DNA of 33,528 bases from Phytophthora quininea (taxonomy: Eukaryota; Oomycota; Peronosporomycetes; Peronosporales; Peronosporaceae): assembly GCA_011947345.1 (NCBI GenBank), contig JAAVTG010000236.1, positions 1 to 33,528 of the forward strand. The letters are read 5' to 3'. The translations under genes and the position numbers were made by a program. Below, in pieces: positions 1 through 10,505 of this stretch (its first letter is position 1; every line of letters begins with the position of its first letter). The notes under the pieces were generated by a model, which did no database searches, had not been told where the DNA came from, and saw nothing but the letters and a program-made list of their open reading frames with translations.

Positions 1-3000
1 CGACGACGACGAGTCCATGGGGACTCGGTAGAGGACAACGACACGGCGGACGACGACGATGGCGATGACGATGCCGCCGAGTCGTCGGAGGACAGCAAGA
101 AGGACATTCTGTCCAAGGAAGAGCGCGAGGCGCTGCGTAAAGAGGAGGAGTTGGTTCTCCAGGACCAGCGCGACCGCCAGCTCAAGTCATTGGACGCCGT
201 CAAGCAGAGCTTGGCGCAGGACGCCGATTGGGAGGCCAAGTCGGCCCGCGACAAGAAGATGGCCTTCCTCATGGCCCAGTCCGACGTGTTTACCAACTTC
301 CTCATGGGTGGCTCCAGCGCCGTGGGCAAGGAGATGTCCAAGAAGAAGGCGGCCAAGGAGGCTGGCTCCAAGCGGGGCAAAGGCAACAAGCAGGCCGACG
401 CGCAGGCCCTGCAGGACATGGACGACGCGCGGTACACGCGCATCACGCAGCAGCCGTCCATCATCAAGTTCGGCACCATGAAGCCGTACCAACTGGAAGG
501 TCTGAACTGGATGATCCGCCTCCACGACTCGGGCGTGAACGGTATCTTGGCCGATGAGATGGGTCTGGGCAAGACCTTGCAGTCCATTTCCCTATTGGCC
601 TACTTGAGAGAAGCACGCGGCATTGAAGGCCCGCACATCATCATTGTACCAAAGTCGACGGTGGGCAACTGGATGCGAGCTCAAGAGATGGTGTCCGGTC
701 ATCCGAGCGCACAAGTTCATGGGCTCTAAGGAAGAGCGAGCTGTGCAGAGAGAACGCGTGGTGAAGAAGGACTTTGACGCGCTTGTGCTGTCGTACGAGG
801 TCGCGATCATCGAGAAGGCCGTGCTGCAGAAGATCAAATGGCGCTACTTGCTGATTGATGAGGCCCACCGAGTTAAGAACGAGAACTCAAAGCTCTCGCG
901 CGTCGTGCGTGAGTTTAAGGTGGAGCACCGTCTGCTGATCACGGGCACACCGCTGCAGAACAATCTGCACGAGCTGTGGGCGCTGCTGAACTTCCTTCTG
1001 CCGGACATTTTCTCTGATGCTGAGGATTTCGACTCGTGGTTTAATGTGGACGAGGAGGAAGGACAGGAGAACGTGATTAAGAAACTGCACACGATCCTAA
1101 GGCCGTTCCTGCTGCGTCGTCTGAAGGCAGATGTGGAACACTCGCTGCCTCCTAAGATCGAGACCAAGCTCTACGTCGGTCTCTCGGAGATGCAGCGCGA
1201 GTGGTACATGCGCGTGCTGCATCGCGATGCGACGCATTTGAACGCTATCGGCGGCAGTGACCGTGTTCGTCTGTTGAACATCCTGATGCAATTGCGTAAG
1301 GTCTGCAACCACCCGTACTTGTTTGAAGGGGCAGAGCCTGGTCCGCCGTACCAGGAAGGCCCTCACCTATGGGAGAACTGCGGTAAGATGACGCTGCTGC
1401 ACAAGCTCCTGCCAAAGCTCCAAGCTCAAGGCTCCCGCGTCTTGATCTTCTGTCAGATGACGTCGATGATGGACATTCTGGAGGACTACATGCGCTACTT
1501 CGGCCACGACTATTGCCGTCTTGACGGGTCCACAAAGGGCGAAGACCGCGACAACATGATGGAGGAGTTTAATGCGCCAGGAAGCTCCAAGTTCTGCTTC
1601 TTGTTGAGTACTCGTGCTGGTGGTCTAGGTATTAACTTAGCGACGGCAGACATCGTCATTCTGTTCGATTCCGACTGGAACCCGCAGGTGGATCTCCAGG
1701 CTATGGATCGTGCGCATCGTATCGGACAGACGAAGATCGTGCGCGTGTTCCGTTTCATTACGGACGGCACTGTAGAGGAGAAGATCGTTGAGCGCGCTGA
1801 ACGAAAGCTGTATCTGGATGCCGCTATCATTCAGCAGGGTCGTCTTGCTCAGCAGAACCGGAAGCTGTCCAAGGACGAGCTGATGACGATGGTACGTTTC
1901 GGTGCCGACGAAATCTTCAACGCTCGGGGGTCTATGATTACGGACGATGACATTGACGCTATCCTGGCTCGCGGTGAAGAGCGCACGGAGGCCATGAAGG
2001 ATAAGATCAATGCCGACATGCAGCACAATCTGGCGAACTTCTCGCTGTCCGGAGACAACGGCAACGCCAGCGTTTCGAGTCTCTACGAGTTTGAAGGCGA
2101 AGTCTTTTCCAAAGACACAAACAACGGCGACATCCTGCCGTCCACGTTTATTGCGCTCCCTCAGCGAGAGCGCAAGTCGAACTACAACGAAGACGAGTAC
2201 TATCGTCAACAGGCGGGTCTGTCCAAGCCGAAGAAGCCGAAAAATCAGGCTCGGACGCGGCGAAGGTGCCGGTCGTGCACGACTACCAGTTCTTCCAGCA
2301 GGATCGTATGGTAGCGCTACTTACCAAGAAGACCGCAGTAGAAAACCGCCGCAAGGAATTGACCCGCCTGATCAAAGAGGCGAAAGCTGACGAGCAGCGT
2401 GCGAAGTCGCGCAAGAGCAAAAATGCGGAAGGAGACGAGTCGGCGGAGCAGTCGGCGGAGAACTCGGCCGAGGAAGGAGAGGGCGACGACGCCAAGTCAG
2501 CTGCTCTTGAGAAGGAGCTGAATGAGACGGCGATGGAGCCAGCGGACGCGAAAGAACTGGAAGAGCTCGAGAAAGAGGCTTCGGTGACTGGACCCGACGG
2601 GATCTGAAGCAATTCATCACTAGCTGCGAGCGCTACGGCCGTGCAGACAAGGTGCGTGTGTGCGACGAAGTGTCGTTAGTTCTAGGCAAGGACCCAGTCC
2701 AGGTGGAACGATACTACGATACGTTCTGGTCCCGCTACACGGAACTGAAGGACTACGCTAAGCACATCGAGAAGATCGAGCGTGGTGAGAAGCGACTGGA
2801 GCGGAACGAAGTCGTGAAGCAAGCGCTTGCTCGCAAATGTAGTCGCTACAGCCACCCTCTGCGTGACATGCGGATCCACTACCCAAGCGGCTATAAGAGC
2901 AAGGGCTACATCCAGGAGGAGGATGTGTTCCTGGTAGTCATGATGAACAAGTACGGCCCGCTGGAGCACTGGGGCGAGATCCGCGATGAGATCCGCAAGG

Positions 3001-3280
3001 CCTGGCAGTTCCGTTTCGACTGGTTCTTTAAGTCTCGGACTATTGGTGAGCTGCAGAAGCGTGGCGAAGTTCTTACGCGCATGGTCGAGCGTGAGAACGA
3101 CGAGCTTAAGAGCCGCAACACGAAGGACGAAGATGACCTTGCTAAGAAGGCGAAAAAGAGCTCGAGCTCTTCCAAGAGCAAGTCCAGCAGCAGCAAAAGC
3201 AAGAGCTCGAGCTCAGTAAGAAACGCAGCAGCTCGTCGAAGTCGTCGAGCTCTGCGTCCAAGAAGCAGCGATCCAGCTAG
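1..3280 (+). CDS. ISWI: ISWI-type chromatin remodelling ATPase (SNF2 family), 5' partial, frameshifted
   Basis: This is the catalytic subunit of an ISWI nucleosome-spacing complex, which uses ATP to slide nucleosomes in the nucleus. The order seen is an acidic N-terminal stretch (to about 110), an AutoN-like basic/helical part, then the SNF2 ATPase with Walker A DEMGLGKT (553-576), DEAH (857-868) and the helicase C motif [11 protein letters not shown] (about 1697-1733). HAND follows (from about 2266), then SANT ([13 protein letters not shown], 2577-2615) and SLIDE (about 2820-3110), and a Lys/Ser-rich tail. HAND-SANT-SLIDE separates ISWI from CHD and SNF2/SWI2 types. The reading frame breaks near 22, 679, 2242, 2577 and 3216; each break is explained by one or two missing bases, mostly in A or G runs. 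After the last shift the stop is TAG at 3278-3280. The true start lies upstream of the window. Identification is very secure; the intactness of the gene is not. Confidence 0.95.
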
Positions 3281-3403
3281 TAAATGCCCGTCAATGCAGG
3301 GCTGTTACGTTCGCCATCTATTTTTCAATACGCCTCCCAATTCGAACGAATCGTTGAAGTAGTTTGCTTTCTTGACTAGATAAGAGACTTGGAGGAAGAC
3401 GTC
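3281..3403. other. Short intergenic gap between ISWI and the IQ/TPR gene
   Basis: Only 123 bp separate the ISWI stop from the next start codon on the same strand. It must hold the 3' end of ISWI and the promoter of the next gene. I see no clear poly(A) signal or initiator match. The short gap fits compact oomycete gene blocks. Confidence 0.5.
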
Positions 3404-6400
3404 ATGATCCGAAGTATTGTGCGAGAAGCGAATTTCATGGCGGACGAAGAAGAAGAGGCCTCAGTGCAGCAGAAGTCGGCCGATTCACCACAAGAGGAGA
3501 AGGTTGAGAGTTATGAAGTGCAAACGATCGTCGATCGACCACGACTCAACTTGGTGCGACGCTCGTCTAGTGCTGTAGGGACCACCATCTCGTCATTGCC
3601 GCTGGAAGAGAAACCCAATGGCGGAGACAAGTCGCTGCGGCCGCGATATCTCCAAGAGATCCGCGACGCTTGTGCACATCACGCCAACGATAGCTGGACC
3701 CTCTCGAGCGCCTCGATCCAAAGCGAGTGCTTTTCTACTGAGTGTGCTGTCCAAGTCGAAGGGCATGAACGGAACGGAAAGTAGACGAGTGTCCTTGGAA
3801 CCGCTGCGCAACGCGGCGACCAACTCCCTCCACTACGTAGCGCCAGAGAAAGCAGAGCGCGGGATCCCGCTACGAACGATTGGCCGCAATGAAAGTCGCC
3901 GATATGGACGACAATCGTCTGTCGATCCACCGGCGAATACGGAGACACCACCAAGTGATGGAGGTCTTTTACGGCGTCTTAGTGCCAGTCAGGAGCACAT
4001 GGCTGCGACCGTGCGGGGCCTCAAGCTAACAAACAGCACTTGCCGCAGCAACTGGACATTCTCTACAGCATTCTTCGCTACGTCAACTCCTTGGACCGTG
4101 ACGACGACGGAAAGAGGCCGATTCTGAAGGATATGGTGGACGCAGGGATTATCCCAGAGCTGGCGAGCATCATGAGGGAATTCCGCTTCAATATCAACCT
4201 GCAGGTACGCTCCAAGTGTCTATGGGGCAGTTTTCTTTTCTCATTGTTTTTCTACTGCGCAGATCTGTGTGATGAGTATTCTTTCAGCGCTGGCAGAAGA
4301 ATCGGTTGTGTACGCGTATACGATGACTGAGGTAAAGAAGTTTGATGCCAACTCTGGCTAAACCACACATTCCTAAGACTTTGACTTCTTTTTCCTTTTT
4401 GCTGTAGTTTGACCTCGAGAGGCTGCTCCAGAAGACCGCGGTTGTTCACGCTGCTCAAGATCGTATCGTGATGTTGGCCTCAACTTTACTCCATGCGGTC
4501 GAAGAATCCAAACAGAAAATCAACTTGGGGAGTACCAGGCTGAAAAAGTAGCAAAGGTCAGGCGTCAATCTGCTTGCTACACCGATATGTTAGTTGCTGC
4601 GCTTGCCGTAAAACCCAAGCATTCGCCGTCTCTACGCAGATCGTCCGCCATGCTACACGCGAGCGAGATGGCAAGAATCCGCAAAGAGATCACTGCTGAT
4701 CGTGCTGTGACCCGAAGTGCTCCTACTTCTAAGATATTTGGCTGTGGCCATTCTGCAGGACGACATCGACAGGCGTTTGACCTCGAGTTAGCTCCTCCAG
4801 CACTGAGTAAAAACTTCCGATTAATGTTCGCACAGAAATTGAAGAGACCTGAGACTGCTCCGGTAGAAGTCAAGATTCCCGATCCAGAAACTAACGACCA
4901 ACCATCAACAAGCGAGCAACCGCCTAAGCGCGATCGTCCTGCACCCAGTCCAACACGACGGTCAACACCTCCGGAAACAAACTCCAGATCACTTGCAGCG
5001 ATATATTCTGCCGGATCAATCCTCGTCGAGCCATCGCCTGTGTTGCAGTTCCGAGGAAGTAGTGCTGGTGGTGTCCGAAAGAAACCCAGGCCAATTCATC
5101 GGAGAAACACTGGCCAGCCAATTTCTCGAGGTGTGATGATGACTCCGAGCTCAGCTCGAGCACCTCTCACGCCTTTAAACACAGCTCTACATGTAGATGC
5201 CGAGCCACCGCAGTCGACGGATTCAGCTACTACTGCTACTGCTACAATGGAACAAGACGACACCTCGACTGTAGTTGAAAACGACAATGATGCCGAGAAG
5301 ATACCAACACAGGAAGAAGTGGACGACGAGTCCTACGAGGACGACTTTGATACAGGCGATGATTCTGATGGCGGAAAGAGAATGCTAGATTGCAGAGCTG
5401 GCTCGGATGGAGAATTGATAGACATGGTGCACACAATTGCGGCTCAAGACCCTGTGCATTCGGAAAGCACTCCACGGCTATCTGCAGAAGCGAATGCAGC
5501 CACAACTATTCAGCGACATATTCGAGGGGCTTTAGTCCGTCGTAAAATTCCTCGACCTACTTGCTCGGAACCGGACAGCAGATTATCTCAAGCGACCATA
5601 AACTCGACCATCGGCAAGAATGGCAAAAAGAAACCTAAAGGCGACAAAGGGAAAGCAAAACGTGTGCCACTATCGGCGCGAACCCTCCGACACACTCCAA
5701 ATCAACAGAGCAAGAGACACGAGCCATTTTCAAACAAGACCCAAGTGACAGCTGGGCCTCGAACTGCGAGATCACGCACCTCAGAAACAACCAAGTCTGC
5801 TGTTCCAGCTCGAACGAAAATTGACACGCGACCGCAGACTCAACAACATGATCAACATACCCCGCTGACAACGTCATGGCCAGAAGAGGCCACTTTGAAC
5901 TCGATCCCGACAAACGAAGATGATCAGGAGACTACAGTAGACGACACAGAAGCAGTATCGGTAAAAGCTCCTGTCGATCCGGAGGCTTTAAAGCAGATCC
6001 AAGCATTGTACGCCGAAGGTCTCCAGCACCACAAGGAGAACCACCTCGGACTCGCAATCGACTGCTACGATCGAGCTCTGCTCGTTCCTGGAGGGCGGGA
6101 CTTTGCCTCTCTGCACGTGAATCTCGGATCGGCGTTGATGGCACAAGGCAAATTCTCGCAAGCCCTCGCTTCGTTCGAAGAGGCCAAACGCATCCAGCCC
6201 GGCAATATCAAGGCGATCTACAATTATTCGCTGGCATTGCTGCATCTGGATCGACCACGAGAAGCCAAACAACAGGTAGGACCCGTCATCTTGCAGTGTT
6301 TGTTTCCTGGTTAACAAACTTCCGTGTTTGTCCAGCTCCGACACATTTTACAGCTCGAACCTTCCCACGAGAAAGCGACACTCGCGTTATCACATCTCGC

Positions 6401-6437
6401 CGCTTCTTCCGCTTCTCCAGTGAAGAGCCCAACGTAA
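3404..6437 (+). CDS. Armadillo-like / IQ motif / TPR repeat protein, four exons, frameshifted
   Basis: I recognise domains but no named orthologue. The start ATG at 3404 begins MIRSIVREANFMADEEE. Exon joins at 4205-4262, 4332-4407 and 6276-6335 (introns) give a protein of about 945 residues ending at TAA 6435-6437. A leucine-rich helical stretch (4040-4550, containing LDILYSILRYVNSL and IIPELASIMREF) looks armadillo-like. A long Ser/Pro/Asp-rich disordered middle follows. One IQ motif (AATTIQRHIRGALVRR, about 5493-5540) should bind calmodulin or a myosin-type light chain. The last 150 residues are at least three TPR units (LYAEGLQHHKENHLGLAIDC, then LHVNLGSALMAQGKFSQALA, then AIYNYSLALLHLDRPREA). 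Frame changes occur between 3618 and 3784, near 4030, and at the G run 4527-4530. IQ plus TPR proteins are often cytoskeletal or ciliary, but that role is only inference. Confidence 0.75.
4205..4262 (+). other. Intron 1 of the IQ/TPR gene (58 nt)
   Basis: GT at 4205 follows a CAG codon. A pyrimidine-rich tract (ttttcttttctcattgtttt) leads to TGCGCAG at 4256-4262. Removing it joins INLQ to ICVMSILSALAEE, continuing the helical repeat, whereas the unspliced frame leaves it. Confidence 0.8.
4332..4407 (+). other. Intron 2 of the IQ/TPR gene (76 nt)
   Basis: GTAAAG at 4332 and a strong polypyrimidine tract ending GCTGTAG at 4407. A possible branch site, CTAAAC, lies at about 4359. Splicing joins YAYTMTE to FDLERLLQKTA and avoids an in-frame stop. 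Confidence 0.85.
6276..6335 (+). other. Intron 3 of the IQ/TPR gene (60 nt)
   Basis: GTAGGA at 6276 and TTTGTCCAG ending at 6335, with TTAAC as a possible branch site near 6311. Splicing completes the last TPR (EAKQQ joined to LRHILQLEPSHEKATLA) and reaches the stop at 6435. Without splicing the frame ends inside the intron. Confidence 0.9.
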
Positions 6438-6553
6438 AGTGTTCATCTTCATTGCACACACCATATATTTACATGCAGTCGCTCGAGTCCAACTACGGTA
6501 GTCACGTCAACCCCTTCTTCCGGGTTTCATTAAAACCAAAAACTGTCGTCGAA
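6438..6553. other. Convergent intergenic gap
   Basis: 116 bp between two convergent stop codons, so both 3' UTRs and poly(A) sites lie here or overlap. The sequence is AT-rich (catatatttaca around 6463) with no gene. Confidence 0.5.
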
Positions 6554-7933
6554 CTAAACTACTTCCAGCCCTCTCCGGGAGTGCTCGTCGGGGCTGTCGC
6601 TGCTGCTTTCGGTGCTGCTGGCGTAGTCCTCGTCGTGCAGCTTCTGGGGCGTCGACACACGGAACACGAACGACTGCGCGACAATGTCATGTTGACGCGG
6701 ACTGCTGAGGCTGATGGGCATGGCGATCGAGTACTTGACCGAGCTGCCGAACTTCTCGTGCTTGGCGACCAGGTAGATGCCCATCATGACGAAGCCAATG
6801 GCCATGGGGAACATGACCCACTGCGCCTTGGTGAAGTTGTGCGCCTGCTGGAAAAACACCACGCCGCTGATGTTACTGAAGCTGATCCAGAAGGCCTGGA
6901 AGACCGGGTACGACGACATTGTGTCGCCGCTCATGGTGGCCAGGTTCAGCGTGTGCGTCTGCGTGAGCAGCGTGGCCGCCATGCCGGCGCACAGCACGTA
7001 TGTGCCGAAGAACTTGAACTGGTTGTCGCCCGAGATGGTGGACGTGATCATCTCCACCACACACTTGGCCAGCAGCACGCTCTGGGCGCCAACGGTACCC
7101 GAGATGGCGGCCCAGTACAGCGGCAGCTTGGGGTCGATGATGAGCGTGTGCTTCTCGATCTCGCTCTCGTCGTACTTGCCGATCTTGCTACCGGTCAGCT
7201 CGATCTCCGTCAGTTCGTCCTCATCCTCCGAGTTCATGGGGGACAGCGTCAGTCGGTCGCCAAAGATGGGGGACGGGAACGGCGACATCAACGCCGACTT
7301 GGAGTGGCCACTATTGTCCTCTAGTGCCGGACTGTCCTCTGCATTCTTCTGCTCCTGACTTTTGGCAGCCAGCTCGCGCTTCTTCTCCTGCAGATCATCC
7401 ACCTTGGCGTCCTCCTTGTCATTACTGGCGACTCGCAGCGCCGGCGCCTTGGAGCGTCTCGCGCGCATGTACAGCGTCATGCAGAAGGCGGTAGTGATGA
7501 GTGCATACAAGATGAAGGAGGCCGCCCCCATGAACTGGTAGATCTCGTCCATCTGGTAGTGGTTGGACTCCTCCTCGCTGGCGGCCGCCAGCACCACGAC
7601 GCCCGCCGTCACGAGCGCCACGCCCACAATGTCCGTCAGGTACAGACTCTGCTTGAGCCAGAAGTGTGACATGAGGCAGTTGCCCAGGATGGTGCTGCCG
7701 CCGCCCAGCGACGCCACCAGCGTCTGCGGCGCGAAGGCCAGCGCCGCAAAGTCCCCGAAGGAGGCCAGCACCACGCAGACCATGCCGACCCACCAGATGG
7801 GCCGCTTGGTGTAGGCCCGCTGCACGGCCCGCAGCGCCTCCTTGTCGTGCGAGTACTTCTGCAGGTTGACGCCGAAGATGGACAGGAAGGCCGCGGCCAC
7901 GGCGATGCTGCCGCCCAAAAAGTCGCTCTTCAT
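6554..7933 (-). CDS. NIPA: NIPA-family magnesium transporter (DUF803)
   Basis: This is a multi-pass membrane protein of the NIPA family, which carries Mg2+ across plasma or endosomal membranes. The intact frame gives 459 residues from MKSDFLGGSIAVAAAF. I chose this ATG (7933) because the first family helix starts right after it, although the frame stays open to 8074. Family features include the first helix followed by LQKYSHDK, the WWVG helix, FGDFAALAFAPQTLVASLG, and GNCLMSHFWLKQSLYLTDIVG. About nine hydrophobic segments are visible. A long polar, acidic loop (about residues 165-275) interrupts the membrane core and is larger than in the animal proteins. No frameshift is seen, unlike its neighbours. 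It converges on the IQ/TPR gene. Confidence 0.9.
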   Translation of the reverse strand: MKSDFLGGSIAVAAAFLSIFGVNLQKYSHDKEALRAVQRAYTKRPIWWVGMVCVVLASFGDFAALAFAPQTLVASLGGGSTILGNCLMSHFWLKQSLYLTDIVGVALVTAGVVVLAAASEEESNHYQMDEIYQFMGAASFILYALITTAFCMTLYMRARRSKAPALRVASNDKEDAKVDDLQEKKRELAAKSQEQKNAEDSPALEDNSGHSKSALMSPFPSPIFGDRLTLSPMNSEDEDELTEIELTGSKIGKYDESEIEKHTLIIDPKLPLYWAAISGTVGAQSVLLAKCVVEMITSTISGDNQFKFFGTYVLCAGMAATLLTQTHTLNLATMSGDTMSSYPVFQAFWISFSNISGVVFFQQAHNFTKAQWVMFPMAIGFVMMGIYLVAKHEKFGSSVKYSIAMPISLSSPRQHDIVAQSFVFRVSTPQKLHDEDYASSTESSSDSPDEHSRRGLEVV

Positions 7934-8066
7934 GGCCGGCGGGGATACGAACTCCAAGTGTAGACGCGCCTTCCGGGAGACTGAACTGGTCCGTCGACCT
8001 CGACGCGAATTCTCGACTAGATTGCAGACGACTGACTCGAAACGACGACGCGGGAGGGGAGGGCGG

Positions 8067-8080
8067 AAAATCAAAAGTGA
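8067..8080 (-). promoter_or_regulatory. Oomycete initiator/FPR-like element ahead of the NIPA-type gene
   Basis: Read on the minus strand this is TCACTTTTGATTTT, which matches 12 of 14 positions of the oomycete Inr plus flanking element (TCATTYYNCAWTTT). It would place transcription start about 145 nt before the ATG at 7933. The consensus is from published oomycete promoters; the assignment here is by eye. Confidence 0.45.
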
Positions 8081-8089
8081 CAGTGAGAG

Positions 8090-9046
8090 GAACAGGTGGT
8101 TTGTATGGACATATTGTGAAAAGACTGCATTTTGTGATTACACTAGGGAAGAAAACGAACGCCAGCGGTTTTTCGGAGAGCAACCGCTCCGTGAACATCC
8201 TCACAATCCAGGGCGCGCCCGCAACATGATGCGAATAAGGTTGGTCGTTGTGCGGTCGAGTGAGGCGGGGAACGAAGAAGGTGTCGTCGCTGCTTGGTTG
8301 GCTCGAGCTTGCGTGGGGCAAACGCGAGCACTGATTTCCATGCCGAAAAGACTGCTGCATCCACTCCATGGCCTGCTTCTGGTCGCACGTGTGGATTCAG
8401 TCGGCTGCCGAGTAGGGCTCGTACCGCGCGAGGTTTAGCCGACCGGAAAGGCGTTTTTACGTGTTACGATCGCCCAACAACGGATACTGAAACGCTGCTA
8501 AAATCAGATGGATACACGAATTAGCCACACCGCATCTGTGGAATTGCGAGTATAATGTCGGCAGATCTGACCAATCACAGAGCGCCACGGCACCGTTCGC
8601 ATTTGTGATTGGCTGAAAAGATTTGTTGCTGGATTGTTTGGCTGCCAACTTTCCAATGCGACTTGCGTGTATCATTGCCAGAACTCTAGCAATGGACCGT
8701 TTGGCTGGCCTGGCCGCAGCAGACTCCTACGGATTCAATTTTATTTATTGTGTTTTGTGTGTGTTGCGGGGGACGAACAAGCTGGTACAGCCATTTACAC
8801 AGTATCTGCAGTTTGATGCCTTGGAGTTCGTCGCTCACATGCTACGATTAATGTATGCGTGTGGATCTAAGTACTTCCTTTGACGACTATTTCAGAATCT
8901 TGAAGAAGCAGTTGAAGCACGAAGTGCAGGAAGGTTTAAAGAATAAGGCCACAGACGAATAAATCCATCCTGTCTCCTAATAGACCTCCACTTTGAACCA
9001 TAGATCATGCAGCAGTAAGACCAGTTGCAGCCGCTCTTTTCATCTA
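8090..9046. other. Intergenic DNA with no recognisable gene
   Basis: Apart from the CCAAT-type inverted repeat listed separately, I see only short open frames without codon bias or known motifs (for example 8623-8883 on the plus strand). It is probably the distal promoter of the NIPA-type gene followed by the edge of the transposon-rich island. Confidence 0.4.
8571..8612. repeat. Inverted CCAAT-containing repeat
   Basis: CCAATCACA (8571-8579) and its exact reverse complement TGTGATTGG (8604-8612) are separated by 24 bp. CCAAT is the core of NF-Y-type binding sites, and a facing pair may be an upstream regulatory site. It lies about 500 bp from the predicted transcription start of the NIPA-type gene. 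Confidence 0.4.
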
Positions 9047-9686
9047 CTAAACAAACGCGCTTGATCTCGGCGCGATTTTGCTTGAGCAGGACTTGCCTTT
9101 CCGATCAATCGGTGTGCGCATGAGTTCGACGCGAACTGATGATCGGTAACCACGAGCGATATTCTCGTTATGCAGAATGGGATTGTCTTTGCTTGCATGG
9201 ATAAGAAAGGTAACGATTCCAAACAATATCCAAAGACGTTTGAAAGTTAACCCGGACTGAGTATAGCATATCGGCGCAGGATCCCTGACCAAAGCTGGGT
9301 AATACATTATGCCGTATTCCATTTCTAAAACTGTATGGGAGACCTTCACCAATTAATTGCAAGCCTAAATCCAGTTGCCATTATGAATTGGTATCGATTA
9401 CTAGTACACAGCACTTCGATCACCAGCCGAATTCTGAGGCTGTTTTCGACTGCAAAATTGTTTTTTTAGCGACAAGAGTATTACAATATGGGCAAAATAG
9501 ATAGCAGCTTTAGCCAACAGCTAGGCTTTGTGAACAATGCCAGCTCTTATTCCTGCATTGCTTCTTCTACCACTACAAATCCAAGACTGAGCAACATGCA
9601 AACCGAGTCGTCTCCTCGTCAAGTGCGATCGTCTGGAATCTCTGTCCGTTTCAAGGCAGGCCAGCCGCACCACCGAGCCGATTCAT
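9047..9686 (-). repeat. Probable 3' LTR/flank of the copia remnant
   Basis: This stretch lies directly downstream (minus sense) of the copia RNaseH coding end and polypurine tract, where a 3' LTR is expected. I cannot define its outer end or find a matching 5' LTR in the window. A minus-strand open frame at 9047-9352 has no recognisable domain. The assignment rests on position only. Confidence 0.25.
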
Positions 9687-10230
9687 ACCCCCTCCCCTTT
9701 CGAGGACAAGCACTCGGATGTCATACCGATCACCTTCGTGAATGCCAACACCGGACGAGACAGGGATTGCTCTGTGAGCAAGTCTGCAGGATTTTCTTTT
9801 CCGTTCACCTTCTCCAGTATCACGGTTCGTTTCATCTCCACTTCACGCACGAAATGCCATCTCAACTCGATGTGCTGGGTTCTCCTGCTGACAGTTGGGT
9901 TAGTGACGAGTGACAAAGCTATTTTATTGTCGTTCTCGAGTCGAAATGACGCTTCAGCTTCAGGAGAAACCTCCCGAATAATATTCAGAATGCCCTTTCG
10001 ATGCATGGTAGCTTTACACGAAGCGAATACTCCGCTTCGGCTGTGGATTGAGCGACCGCGGTCTGTCGACGAGCGGTCCAGGCCACAACACCGCCAGCAA
10101 ACATCAGCACATATCCAGTTACACTTTTTCTTGTATCTGGGCAATTTGACCAGTTATCATCGCAAAAGCCCACCAAATCAAAGCGTACTTCATCTTCTGC
10201 AGACGGACTACAACTAAACGGAGACGAAAT
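9683..10230 (-). pseudogene. Ty1/copia retrotransposon RNaseH/Pol 3' end, degenerate
   Basis: On the minus strand, motifs of the copia-type RNaseH are plain: GFCDDNWSNCPDTRKSVTGY (about 10170-10115), then STAEAEY, then DNKIALSLV, then TQHIELRWHFVREVE, and ENPADLLTE near the end. The two halves are in different frames, with a shift around 10020-10040, so it cannot be read through. The frame ends at the polypurine tract, as is usual for copia Pol. The reverse transcriptase that should precede it is not recognisable. It is an old, truncated copy; no function is expected. Confidence 0.85.
9688..9700 (-). other. Polypurine tract of the copia remnant
   Basis: On the minus strand the sequence AAAGGGGAGGGGG lies exactly at the end of the RNaseH frame. 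Plus-strand DNA priming sites of LTR retrotransposons have this form and position, and the 3' LTR should start just beyond it (at or below 9687). Confidence 0.6.
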
Positions 10231-10505
10231 CGTACTACATATCTTAGGTTGCCATCCTAGGTTGTCTGTTTCTGAAATCTCCGCATCGTTCGCATCAGAG
10301 TTTTGTGGAACCCTGCGGAACTTTATCTTCTTTAATAATTTTCAATACTTCCCTCTCTTCCATTGCTTTCAATTCCATACCGTCTAACCACTCGGCGCGT
10401 TGCGGAGAGCGCATCGCCTCCTTGTAACTTCTTGGCACGCGAATATCCTCCTCGTCTCATCTCGGGGATTTTTTGCCGCATGCTGTTGCATATACTACAA
10501 AGTCT

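Noticed and set aside
1..3280. Programmed frameshifting as the cause of the ISWI frame changes
   Set aside because: Five shifts of different kinds without a common slippery site or structure, and the same pattern in unrelated genes, point to consensus errors instead.
6296..7324. 342-codon plus-strand frame rich in His, Arg, Val and Leu
   Set aside because: It is the antisense shadow of the NIPA-type gene; composition follows that gene's codons and no motif is present.
7422..8369. 315-codon minus-strand frame
   Set aside because: An alternative frame of the NIPA-type gene extended into its promoter; the true frame has the family motifs.
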